Notes: generated by a model not told the origin, from the letters alone. A DNA stretch of 8,593 nt from Nitrososphaeraceae archaeon (GCA_025449515.1 JANWJI010000053.1:1-8593), one strand, 5' to 3'; shown: positions 1 to 5,974, counted from the stretch's first letter. Translations and numbers: made by a program.

Positions 1-38
1 CCCTTCTTCCAATGGCATATTAAATATGGTACAATCTC

Positions 39-47
39 ATATATATT
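39..47 (+). promoter_or_regulatory. Possible TATA box before the 78-287 ORF
   Basis: An alternating A/T run lies about 35 bp before the ATG at 78, a distance that would give a short leader in an archaeon. The whole area is AT-rich, so this may be chance. Confidence 0.25.
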
Positions 48-77
48 TCACATCGTATTTCTTAAGAGACAGAATCT

Positions 78-287
78 ATGCCATATCTTGTCTTGAAAAA
101 GATCAAAAACCGCTATAAAATTACTCTGGCCATCTATTCAATTCGGGATTCGATAGGTTATGAATACCCAGGGAAGAATTTGCGTCCGGACCTGTTTAAC
201 TCGAATTGCTCTATTCTGGCCTTAATTATAAACCATTTCAGTCATGATTTGTATCGCAGTAATCATAAAAATCCAGATTTAAGCTGA
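78..287 (+). CDS. Doubtful small hypothetical protein, 69 aa
   Basis: I do not recognise this ORF. It begins with ATG, has an in-frame stop just upstream at 63-65, and encodes a basic, Tyr/Ile-rich peptide starting MPYLVLKKIKNRYK. It has no membrane segment, no cysteine pair and no repeat. A TATA-like stretch lies at a suitable distance upstream. The start (a few hydrophobic residues, then a basic KKIK stretch and tyrosines) faintly recalls the N-termini of some short archaeal proteins and transposase remnants, but the similarity is too weak to assign. It could be a real small gene, a decayed gene fragment, or a chance ORF. Confidence 0.28.
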   Translation: MPYLVLKKIKNRYKITLAIYSIRDSIGYEYPGKNLRPDLFNSNCSILALIINHFSHDLYRSNHKNPDLS

Positions 288-336
288 TATGCTATTATTT
301 TCGAGCTGTTATCTCTTTCTAGTATATTACAAGAGG

Positions 337-360
337 GCTAATTGAGTCTGTCAAATTAGC
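337..360. repeat. Inverted repeat, 7-bp arms, 10-nt loop
   Basis: The arms gctaatt (337-343) and aattagc (354-360) are exact reverse complements. There is no T-run directly after the second arm, so it does not look like a classic terminator on the plus strand. Confidence 0.45.
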
Positions 361-375
361 AATCCACTCTGGATG

Positions 376-398
376 ATAAGTTCAAACCTATAACTTAT
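376..398. repeat. Inverted repeat, 7-bp arms, 9-nt loop
   Basis: The arms ataagtt (376-382) and aacttat (392-398) are exact reverse complements. It lies 15 bp after the previous inverted repeat. A third segment, gaactt at 413-418, could pair with the first arm as an alternative fold. Confidence 0.45.
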
Positions 399-577
399 TT
401 GCAGCTGCACTAGAACTTGAATTCCGTAAGACAAAGTGTTTGAGAACAGGGGGATCAAAAATAGAGCAAAATCAAAGGAAAGTACTCAAAGATATATATT
501 GTGCCGACTGAATAATAATGGTAAATATGACACTGCGAAACGAAATTCCAGGAGCGATGTTTTAGATGCATAGCGCG

Positions 578-586
578 TATTTAAAT
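578..586 (+). promoter_or_regulatory. TATA box for the 617 membrane protein gene
   Basis: The tatttaaat motif follows a GC-rich agcgcg stretch that could act as a BRE-like element. Its centre is about 35 bp before the ATG at 617, predicting transcription from around 608 and a leader of under 10 nt. This is one of the better promoter candidates in the window. Confidence 0.5.
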
Positions 587-616
587 GCAAACATGAGAGT
601 GTGCCCATTTTAGCAA

Positions 617-1120
617 ATGGAGAGGGAAATCAACAATACATCCAAACTTCAATGTCTTTACCGCAGGTATAGGGATGTAATATTCTTTAATAAGAATATA
701 GTATTAGCTGGATTGGCATCGTTAGTCGTGGGTAGCATAATAACTCAACTTTATGCCCTACATTATGGATATTCCAACAATTTTACCAATTCTGTTTTAT
801 CATTAGCAGCCGAGTATTCTGTTTTCTTCCCATTGTTTGCAATGCTCTACTACCGTGATAATAAATTCCGATATTTAGATCCAGTTACTGGAAAAAGAAA
901 CGTTGATAGGATTAAGAGCGACGTGAAGAAATTAGTCGCGACTTTTTCTGTATCGGAATTGATTTACTCATCTTCAAAGGTCTTGATCGGGTTTCAGATG
1001 CTTCAAATGGCATTGTTGGCTCCGTACCAAGCAGCTGTGGCTAGCACAATGATGTCATGGATATTGTCAGCGGCTTCAATCAATGTAATGATCAAGGTCC
1101 TTAAGCTTTTTAGAAAGTAG
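617..1120 (+). CDS. Conserved-looking multi-pass membrane protein, 167 aa
   Basis: This is an integral membrane protein of unknown function. A basic, soluble N-terminus (residues 1-27) is followed by hydrophobic segments at roughly 28-49, 59-79, 106-134 and 138-160. A polar charged loop at about 80-105 contains RYLDPVTGKRNVDRIKSD. Several segments carry small residues (GLASLVVGS, AAVASTMMSWILSAAS), which suggests close helix packing. I see no transporter, protease or cofactor motif. The ATG at 617 is supported by a TATA box about 35 bp upstream, and no Shine-Dalgarno sequence is apparent. It is flanked by long gaps, so it is probably monocistronic. From memory, similar small membrane proteins occur in Nitrososphaeria genomes, but I cannot name a family. 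The reading frame itself is secure from its length and membrane pattern. Confidence 0.78.
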   Translation: MEREINNTSKLQCLYRRYRDVIFFNKNIVLAGLASLVVGSIITQLYALHYGYSNNFTNSVLSLAAEYSVFFPLFAMLYYRDNKFRYLDPVTGKRNVDRIKSDVKKLVATFSVSELIYSSSKVLIGFQMLQMALLAPYQAAVASTMMSWILSAASINVMIKVLKLFRK

Positions 1121-1401
1121 TCATGCCACCTTTGGAATGTGACTTTCCTGTCCCTCTATTATTATCAAGCACAAATCACATAGACTATAATGTTTGAATG
1201 GCAGTGGTAGAATTGTGAATCAATGACACGCGTTGATGTCAATGAGAATAATATGCAACATGAAGGCACTCCAGGGTCGGATGTTTGTCGCTTGACAATC
1301 CCAAGCTGTAACGCTCTGTGTTATGTTTGATTGTTATTTATACCAATTAGTTATTACATTTATTTTTATGTAAGTTACTTTGAATTCAAGTATAGATTCC
1401 C
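1121..1401. other. Intergenic gap with minor repeats
   Basis: No supportable gene was found. There is a small repeat cluster at 1219-1245: inverted arms atcaa (1219-1223) and ttgat (1233-1237), plus tcaatga occurring twice (1220-1226 and 1239-1245). A short 5-bp hairpin lies at 1285-1298. The AT-rich right end may hold the promoter of the next gene. Confidence 0.4.
1360..1368 (+). promoter_or_regulatory. Possible TATA box for the 1402 gene
   Basis: A T/A-rich ttattttta element is centred about 38 bp before the ATG at 1402 and predicts a leader of roughly 12 nt. A second TATA-like run near 1334-1341 is an alternative. Confidence 0.33.
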
Positions 1402-1665
1402 ATGTCCCTATTATGTAAATGCAAAACAGGAAAGGAACACCTACACAAAATTTTCGACAGGTATTTAGAGTTCTGTCATCTAGAGAGGAAATTGGCCAAC
1501 GCTTCGAAATTTTTGTATAACTATGAAAGACGTACCGTGACCGTGCAATTGAATAATTCTAAAACCCTCGAATTCGATATAGGTGATTTTATAGAGTGGG
1601 ACTCCCTTCGGTATAAAGATGATTTGTGCTATGATGTTGCGTACTTAGACCCACTTCATGTCTGA
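1402..1665 (+). CDS. Hypothetical small soluble protein, 87 aa
   Basis: I do not recognise this protein. The N-terminal part is basic with a CKC pair at residues 5-7 and a likely amphipathic helix around 12-40 (HKIFDRYLEFCHLERKLANA). The second half looks like beta strands (RTVTVQL, TLEFDIGDFIEW) and ends in an acidic, aromatic tail. There are no membrane segments. The four cysteines and several histidines could bind a metal, but their spacing matches no motif I know. The start is the first ATG after an AT-rich promoter-like stretch. It is free-standing on the plus strand, 148 bp from the convergent DUF4242 gene. The mix of helix and alternating-hydrophobic strands favours a real gene, but lineage-restricted. 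Confidence 0.52.
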   Translation: MSLLCKCKTGKEHLHKIFDRYLEFCHLERKLANASKFLYNYERRTVTVQLNNSKTLEFDIGDFIEWDSLRYKDDLCYDVAYLDPLHV

Positions 1666-1813
1666 ATGCAAGAAAATGGACATCTGACATTCCGTATTTT
1701 TCCTTGACAGGATAAAGCATGTGATTTCATTTACAAGTGAGGTCGTATCATGACCCCATTCCTCTCCTGAAATGTTTGATCTGCTCTAAAGCAAAAGATT
1801 ACACATTCTCTAG

Positions 1814-2077
1814 TTATTTGTTATCCTTAGGGAAGAACTGTTCTCCGGTTGCCATCGTCACCTCTGTAATCCATTCACACTGAATGTCCACCTTATCGTG
1901 ATGCTTGACTACAGCCTCTCTGTTAGGCGCATCCAGAAGGCAGAAACATACGCTGGATTCCTTATTGTAAAAGAGATTAACATGCTTAACGCCATATTCG
2001 TCTGCTGGATCGTTGATCAATTCTCTCAGCTGATTCTCCTTAAAAGGTACTTTATGGACATCAAGGTATACTGGCAT
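1814..2077 (-). CDS. DUF4242 / SCO4226-like ferredoxin-fold protein
   Basis: This small 87-residue protein matches the pattern of DUF4242 proteins, whose studied member SCO4226 is a nickel-binding protein with a ferredoxin-like fold. Family-like features are the opening strand MPVYLDVHKV (residues 1-10), the segment EYGVKHVNLFYN (27-38), a strand SSVCFCLLDAPNREAVVKHH (41-60) that resembles the usual 'V-F-C-L..AP..EA....H' pattern, and a final strand CEWITEV (67-73). His8, His59 and His60 and the CFC cysteines (44, 46) are candidate metal ligands. The ATG at 2077 has a TATA box about 28 bp upstream, so the mRNA is probably leaderless. It is divergent from the 2221 sensor-type gene with a 143-bp shared upstream region. 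The metal and the cellular role here are unknown. Confidence 0.78.
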   Translation of the reverse strand: MPVYLDVHKVPFKENQLRELINDPADEYGVKHVNLFYNKESSVCFCLLDAPNREAVVKHHDKVDIQCEWITEVTMATGEQFFPKDNK

Positions 2078-2101
2078 ATTCTAGTTGAAATACGAAAGCT
2101 C

Positions 2102-2109
2102 ATTATATA
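2102..2109 (-). promoter_or_regulatory. TATA box for the DUF4242 gene
   Basis: Read on the minus strand, tatataat is centred about 28 bp before the ATG at 2077. This fits a leaderless archaeal transcript starting near 2079. Confidence 0.5.
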
Positions 2110-2182
2110 GCTTGACCCATTTTCACCTTTTCTAGAAAAATCATAAAGATAGTGAATTTATCATATCGTTATATTATATGCC

Positions 2183-2190
2183 TTTATTAT
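2183..2190 (+). promoter_or_regulatory. Possible TATA box for the 2221 gene
   Basis: The tttattat element is centred about 34 bp before the ATG at 2221. A second AT run at 2169-2179 would give a leader of about 20 nt. The choice between them is open. Confidence 0.35.
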
Positions 2191-2220
2191 GCAGACCATT
2201 GATAATGTCATATTACATCA

Positions 2221-3351
2221 ATGAGTGAGAACTCAACCTCTCAAAATGCTGGTTTTGTCATTCGTCCAGAGGATTTTCTCAAATTTATATCTGAGACGGC
2301 TTCAAATGCAACCCAATATTTTGATTGTTGTTTCGTACCCGTGCATCCCTATTTGCTGCCCGAATACTCGATTGGTAATGATTTGACCACATTACTGGCA
2401 GAGGTTACTAAACTACTGCTAAACAAAGGAATAAACTGTAGATCCATAACAGAAATTACCGTTGAATCTTTCGCTTATTGGAAAGAATTCATTAATAAGG
2501 GCCAAATCCGTCACATTGACTCTCTAAGGGCAAGTTTCGCATTATGTGATCGTGAACATTATTGGGGATTTGCAACCGAAGGAGAGGATTTGATGAACAA
2601 TAATAACCCGGTAACGACGATCAGGGAGCACCAGTTGCTACTCTATAGTAATAATAAATCGTTTATAGAGATGCAACAATTCCTTTTTGATAATCTATGG
2701 AATAATGCCCTCCCAGCGAAACAGAGGATTGTGCAAATTGAGAGAGATCAGATATCAAGCATTGTTAGCCTACCAAATGAACCCGAGCGAATATTTGGGG
2801 ATTGTAAGAAATATCTAAGGTCTGCAGTCTACGAGATACTTGTAATACTACCCAACATTGAGGCCGCTCGATTCATTGGAGATAGAGGGATATTAGACTT
2901 ACTTAAAAGTGCGGTACAAATTGGTGTGGATGTAAAAATACTAACACATATCGAATCCGAGAATACTGAAACAGATAATGAAGCCGTACGAATTGCGCTC
3001 AAGGAGAAGCTCCTAGACAAGAACATGAATTATCTTTATAGAGGATTGGATTCTCAGGACATGACTATCGTAATTGACCAAGCAGTGTCTTTTTCCCTTG
3101 AATTAGGAAGTGAGTTATATACTGAACGCCAGATACCTATGATCATTGGTGCGAGTTGTTCGAACGATGAATCCGCTTTATCGTTCAACGTATCTATGTT
3201 TGAAAGCCTCTGGATTCAATCAGAATTCGAAAAACAAAACAAGATCAAGCAAGTTTATTTTCAGATGTTTAAAGGACTCGAACTCAAGAATGAAAAGTAT
3301 AAGAGGAAATGGGCCTCAGGGCAAAATTCAGAAAACGACGATAAGCAGTAG
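2221..3351 (+). CDS. Tandem sensor-domain protein lacking a kinase, 376 aa
   Basis: This is a soluble protein with two related alpha/beta sensor-like modules. The first (about 15-175) contains GINCRSITEIT (70-80), IRHIDSLRASFALCDREHYW (97-115) and LLLYSNNKSFIEMQQFLFDNLW (139-160), followed by AKQRIVQIE. The second (about 186-335) begins EPERIFGDCKKYLRSA, continues EILVILPN (205-212) and VDVKILTHI (236-244), and ends MFESLWIQSEFEKQ. From family memory, this layout resembles the input region of many Nitrososphaera multi-sensor histidine kinases and the phospholipase-D-like/TrmB-C-terminal fold. The usual HisKA H-box and ATPase domain are absent: the protein ends in a charged, probably coiled helix (336-365) and a polar tail. 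There are no transmembrane segments. It could be a stand-alone ligand sensor, a kinase partner, or a transcription co-factor. No DNA-binding helix is evident. It is divergent from DUF4242. Confidence 0.78.
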   Translation: MSENSTSQNAGFVIRPEDFLKFISETASNATQYFDCCFVPVHPYLLPEYSIGNDLTTLLAEVTKLLLNKGINCRSITEITVESFAYWKEFINKGQIRHIDSLRASFALCDREHYWGFATEGEDLMNNNNPVTTIREHQLLLYSNNKSFIEMQQFLFDNLWNNALPAKQRIVQIERDQISSIVSLPNEPERIFGDCKKYLRSAVYEILVILPNIEAARFIGDRGILDLLKSAVQIGVDVKILTHIESENTETDNEAVRIALKEKLLDKNMNYLYRGLDSQDMTIVIDQAVSFSLELGSELYTERQIPMIIGASCSNDESALSFNVSMFESLWIQSEFEKQNKIKQVYFQMFKGLELKNEKYKRKWASGQNSENDDKQ

Positions 3352-3396
3352 CGCAAATGATTCAGTCATTAATTTCAGTTTAGGGATCAAAACAGG

Positions 3397-3417
3397 TCGT
3401 TAGCTTTAACCTAGCGA
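3397..3417 (+). terminator. Hairpin downstream of the sensor gene
   Basis: The arms 3397-3403 (tcgttag) and 3411-3417 (ctagcga) pair fully in RNA if one G-U pair is allowed, around a 7-nt loop. It lies 46 bp after the stop codon of the sensor gene. No U-tract follows, so a role as terminator is uncertain. It could instead be a processing or regulatory hairpin. Confidence 0.3.
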
Positions 3418-3425
3418 AGGAATAC

Positions 3426-3433
3426 TTAAATTA
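3426..3433 (+). promoter_or_regulatory. TATA box for the lipoyl/TusA fusion gene
   Basis: The ttaaatta element is centred about 52 bp before the ATG and predicts transcription from around 3456. This gives a leader of about 26 nt that contains the gaggt ribosome-binding site at 3466-3470. Confidence 0.4.
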
Positions 3434-3465
3434 ACTTTACATATGCTTGTAATAGTTCGTCACAT

Positions 3466-3470
3466 GAGGT
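3466..3470 (+). promoter_or_regulatory. Shine-Dalgarno sequence, gaggt
   Basis: The gaggt ends 11 nt before the ATG at 3482. It is one of the few clear ribosome-binding sites in the window, where most genes look leaderless, and it supports the chosen start. Confidence 0.45.
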
Positions 3471-3481
3471 TATTAAACTAA

Positions 3482-4147
3482 ATGGAAATTGACCATTGTT
3501 CATTTCCAGAAGATATCCTCTACGATCCAGATAACTTTGTGTGGGCCAAGATCGAGAATGACAGCTTAGTTAGAGTTGGAATCAACTCGATATTGTCCTC
3601 GTTGGCTGGTAGACTTAGTAAGGTAAACCTTAAGGGAGTAAATATGGATATCATGAGAGGGCGGAGTCTGGGCACTATAGAAAGCGGCAAATATTTTGGT
3701 GTAGTGAGGTCACCTGTGACAGGGAGCATAGTAGAAATCAATGAAGCAGTGGTAAGTAATCCAAGGCTTGTAAATGATTCTCCGTATACCAATGGATGGA
3801 TTTCACTTATCAAAAACGATAAACTGAACCCCGATTTCAAGTACCTTAATTCAATTGAAAATTGTCGTGATATGATAAGGTCTCAGATAAAGATATTACA
3901 TATACGGTGCTTCGTAGCATTTCCAGACCACGAAATGTATGAAATAGGAGTCGAGTGTTCGTCTACCCTCGCGAAATTAGATGACTTATTGAAGCAAGTC
4001 GAAATCGGCGACGTGATTCACCTAGTCTCAGATGACGTTACTGCCGACCTAGAGATGATGAGATGGTCTGAACAACGTTCCCAGCCTCTACTTGAGATAA
4101 GACAAGAGAATAACCTATTTCATATTTTGGTTAGAAAGTCCTCGTAA
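3482..4147 (+). CDS. GcvH-like lipoyl domain fused to TusA-like domain
   Basis: This 221-residue protein has two modules. Residues 1-111 look like a glycine cleavage H protein: FVWAKIENDSLVRVGI (19-34), a lipoyl hairpin with GTIESGKYFG (64-73), PVTGSIVEINEAVV (78-91), then NPRLVNDSPYTNGWI (93-107). Lys70 aligns with the lysine that carries lipoate in H proteins. Residues about 137-221 resemble the TusA sulfur carrier: GVECSSTLAKLDDLL (156-170), GDVIHLVSDD (176-185), then a C-terminal half ending FHILVRK (213-219). Cys159 sits where TusA has its persulfide cysteine, but the usual CPxP motif is CSST. H proteins are usually about 125-130 residues, so the C-terminal extension is extra. No gcvT, gcvP or lipoate gene is nearby. 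Known roles are aminomethyl transfer for GcvH, and lipoate-bound sulfur for LbpA in sHdr pathways. A sulfur-handling role here is inference; a divergent H protein of glycine cleavage is the alternative. Confidence 0.82.
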   Translation: MEIDHCSFPEDILYDPDNFVWAKIENDSLVRVGINSILSSLAGRLSKVNLKGVNMDIMRGRSLGTIESGKYFGVVRSPVTGSIVEINEAVVSNPRLVNDSPYTNGWISLIKNDKLNPDFKYLNSIENCRDMIRSQIKILHIRCFVAFPDHEMYEIGVECSSTLAKLDDLLKQVEIGDVIHLVSDDVTADLEMMRWSEQRSQPLLEIRQENNLFHILVRKSS

Positions 4148-4174
4148 CTACCGTTCCTACCTCGATGTCATTAA

Positions 4175-4197
4175 GGTGGTATTTTCACCATTGTTTT
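4175..4197 (+). terminator. Possible terminator after the fusion gene
   Basis: A small ggtg/cacc stem (4175-4178 and 4186-4189) is followed by attgtttt. It lies about 28 bp after the stop codon, in the convergent space before the minus-strand small membrane protein. The stem is short, so support is weak. Confidence 0.28.
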
Positions 4198-4309
4198 GGG
4201 ATGTAATTAAGAAATTCAGCAAGCTACGTGATTGTTTGTCTACATGACGCATCCTATTGTGCAAAAATATGATCTCATCTAATTATATGAACAGACATGA
4301 GAAAATGTA

Positions 4310-4480
4310 CTAGCCTGGGGTCATCCTGTGTAGATCCGAGCTACCCCCACTTTTATTATGCAAACTTGTCGGTGTAGGAATAGGTATAATGGTACTCGAA
4401 GGATTAACCGCGATGAGTGTAGCACTTATCCCAACTATTATTACAATTACCAAAATAATTAGCACTAGCTTCTTATTCAT
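4310..4480 (-). CDS. Small single-pass membrane or exported peptide, 56 aa
   Basis: The predicted peptide begins MNKKLVLIILVIVIIVGISATLIA: a Lys-Lys start followed by about 20 hydrophobic residues (4-24), typical of a signal anchor. A short Pro/Thr/Ser-rich tail (PSSTIIPIPTPTS) and a polar end follow, presumably outside the cell. No function can be assigned. Similar tiny signal-anchor peptides with low-complexity tails are common in Nitrososphaeria as I recall. The frame extends to an upstream ATG at 4525, adding 15 polar residues. I prefer the inner ATG at 4480 because it puts the KK directly before the membrane segment, and a weak gtgag lies upstream. An AT-rich TATA-like element near 4544-4551 would instead suit the longer form. 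The opposite strand has an overlapping ORF that is less plausible. Confidence 0.48.
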   Translation of the reverse strand: MNKKLVLIILVIVIIVGISATLIAVNPSSTIIPIPTPTSLHNKSGGSSDLHRMTPG

Positions 4481-4543
4481 TGATTTGGAATTGGTCTCAC
4501 TAGTAAAAATAAATGCTTCGGGCATTCGTTTTATCGATATACG

Positions 4544-4551
4544 AATATTAA
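4544..4551 (-). promoter_or_regulatory. Possible TATA box for the small membrane peptide
   Basis: Read on the minus strand, ttaatatt is centred about 22 bp before the ATG at 4525. It fits a transcript beginning near that ATG. Its distance from the preferred inner ATG at 4480 implies a leader of about 40 nt. Confidence 0.28.
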
Positions 4552-4663
4552 GCTCAAAACAGGCATATACTTTTCCCCTTCGAGTAAAATACAGGTATTA
4601 TTTATCAGAACATTATACCATCTTACATACTTGATATTTAACGAATAACAGGAGAGCCATGCT

Positions 4664-4675
4664 ATATCTAGATAT
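4664..4675. repeat. 12-bp perfect palindrome
   Basis: The sequence atatctagatat is its own reverse complement. It lies about 60 bp after the stop codon of the secreted-protein gene on the minus strand. It may be a protein-binding site, or chance in AT-rich DNA. Confidence 0.35.
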
Positions 4676-4735
4676 TCTGGTTGCTCAGTTTTCAATCCTG
4701 TCAAATATTATGAGTAGCAAATCCGGAGAATAGTC

Positions 4736-5881
4736 TCAATTAAAAGGAATGGGAAGCTTTGGCATAAGGGCATTTTGATCAAAGCCTTTCTTCACCTCAT
4801 GAATGATCTTATTGGACAAATCATCGACTTTATTACTAATATTTTCCGCAGTGTTTTGTGGTTGAGCCGCTTTAAATGTTCCACTAATCGTTTTATCTTG
4901 GTAACCAGCTGCAGAAATTGTTGAATAGATGTTATAAGTGGTTTCGAATTTTCCTTCATCTGCCATTTTCCATGTTTTCGATACCTTCCCTTCAGGACCT
5001 GTAATTCCGACGAACTGCCTCTCGATAATAGATGAGGACGATGGTTGAATATCTGTTGCTACCTTTGCTCCTGCTACCCTAGCATTGGTTGCACCATCCG
5101 TGACAAAAACTTTGACTGTTTGTTTTTGTCCAATAGTAATAGGATCTTTCCCGACTTCTAACGAAGCAGCCAATGTGCGTATACTAGTATTTGTTTTTGT
5201 TGCAATGCTAGTAGGTTCAATGGGTTTGTAGATTGATGTAGTTGATTGCAAATGACTTGGTTTGCTTGAATTGGTATGGAAAGTTAAGCCAGTATCTGAA
5301 CGATTCAGATTATGGCTGACCGGTAACTGTGATATTATAGTAGGCTTAGATTGGACAGTTTTAGCTGAAATGCCCGTTATGTTAATGCTGTACCATTTAG
5401 ATACTCCATTGCTGGCGACATTGGGCTGGTTAGAATTATCACAGGTCAACTTAGATGTAATTTTATTTGTTCCTTCCTTAATTGAACCATATTTAGAATT
5501 GTTAATGACATATCTCCATGATGAATAATCGTCACCGGTTGAACTGCTTTTCCCAGTAGGCGTTGTTTTTTGGTATGGTTTCAAGTCATTTAGTAATAAC
5601 GAGACTTGGCAATTGGTAATGGAATTATCCGAGGATATCCCAGTGACAGTGAGATTAGTACCAGTTGGAATATGTTGGCCCTTGACTGGCGAAACTATTT
5701 TGAGGGTCATTGCATGTGAGAGAGGAATCTTTGATACGGAGGGATTAGGATGCGGAGCCGAAGAGACAGCCATTGATCCGTTTATTGGAGCGGCTACAAC
5801 GGTAGCGACTAGATAATTGATTAAGAGTAGTCCACCAAATGCTATCGCGATAATAATCAAAGATAAGTAGGATGTAACCAA
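4736..5881 (-). CDS. Secreted protein with two Ig-like beta domains
   Basis: This 381-residue protein is probably exported or surface-held. Residues 5-30 are a hydrophobic signal or anchor ending VVAAP. Residues about 58-171 form a beta-rich module: KIVSPVKGQHIPTG (61-74), TVTGISSDN (78-86), NDLKPYQ (98-104) and WYSINITG (163-170), with Cys91 and Cys147 a possible disulfide. A Ser/Thr/Asn-rich linker (172-236) leads to a second Ig-like module (237-338) with PITIGQKQTVKVFVTD (247-262) and VAGAKV, like carboxypeptidase-regulatory or big-Ig folds. An amphipathic tail (343-381) follows. There are many N-x-S/T sequons (residues 34, 76, 127, 167, 193, 204, 231, 347), which suits a glycosylated cell-surface protein. 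The start is a TTG: the frame has an upstream stop at 5900-5902 and no ATG before residue 37, and a TATA box lies about 32 bp upstream. I recall similar proteins in Nitrososphaera; the function is unknown, perhaps adhesion or matrix. Confidence 0.8.
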   Translation of the reverse strand: MVTSYLSLIIIAIAFGGLLLINYLVATVVAAPINGSMAVSSAPHPNPSVSKIPLSHAMTLKIVSPVKGQHIPTGTNLTVTGISSDNSITNCQVSLLLNDLKPYQKTTPTGKSSSTGDDYSSWRYVINNSKYGSIKEGTNKITSKLTCDNSNQPNVASNGVSKWYSINITGISAKTVQSKPTIISQLPVSHNLNRSDTGLTFHTNSSKPSHLQSTTSIYKPIEPTSIATKTNTSIRTLAASLEVGKDPITIGQKQTVKVFVTDGATNARVAGAKVATDIQPSSSSIIERQFVGITGPEGKVSKTWKMADEGKFETTYNIYSTISAAGYQDKTISGTFKAAQPQNTAENISNKVDDLSNKIIHEVKKGFDQNALMPKLPIPFN

Positions 5882-5908
5882 GATAATCCATTGTATTACT
5901 CAATACAA

Positions 5909-5916
5909 TTATATTT
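5909..5916 (-). promoter_or_regulatory. TATA box for the secreted-protein gene
   Basis: On the minus strand aaatataa is centred about 31 bp before the TTG at 5881, predicting a start of transcription near 5887. This supports the TTG as a near-leaderless start. Confidence 0.48.
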
Positions 5917-5974
5917 AGAATCCAAAGACAAGTTATATTCACAAAAGATAGAAGTTTAATACTAAGATTCCTAG

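Larger units (their letters stand above)
288..616. other. Intergenic gap with two hairpins and a promoter
   Basis: No convincing ORF was seen on either strand. The left part has two neighbouring perfect 7-bp inverted repeats: arms 337-343 and 354-360, and arms 376-382 and 392-398. An 8-bp palindrome (gcagctgc) follows at 401-408. The right end holds the TATA box for the 617 gene. I found no tRNA-like cloverleaf. The hairpins could belong to an untranslated region or a small RNA, but nothing identifies a family. Confidence 0.5.

Noticed and set aside
1898..2110. 70-aa plus-strand ORF opposite DUF4242
   Set aside because: Antisense shadow of the recognisable DUF4242 protein; it also overlaps that gene's promoter.
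3146..3403. 85-aa plus-strand ORF overlapping the end of the sensor gene
   Set aside because: It lies in another frame of the well-supported 2221-3351 gene, its product is Ser/Lys/Asn-rich without pattern, and it has no promoter of its own.
3520..3840. 106-aa minus-strand ORF inside the lipoyl/TusA fusion
   Set aside because: Antisense shadow of strongly coding H-protein sequence; the encoded chain has no recognisable motif.
4389..4634. 81-aa plus-strand ORF opposite the small membrane peptide
   Set aside because: Its hydrophobicity mirrors the antisense membrane segment. The minus-strand peptide has the better signal-anchor form (MNKK start, Pro/Thr tail).
5745..5942. Minus-strand ORF with an ATG start near 5891 (MDYLGYI...) as alternative N-terminus of the secreted protein
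   Set aside because: It is out of frame with the secreted protein and ends at 5745 with no family features. The TTG frame alone gives a continuous signal segment joined to the beta domains.
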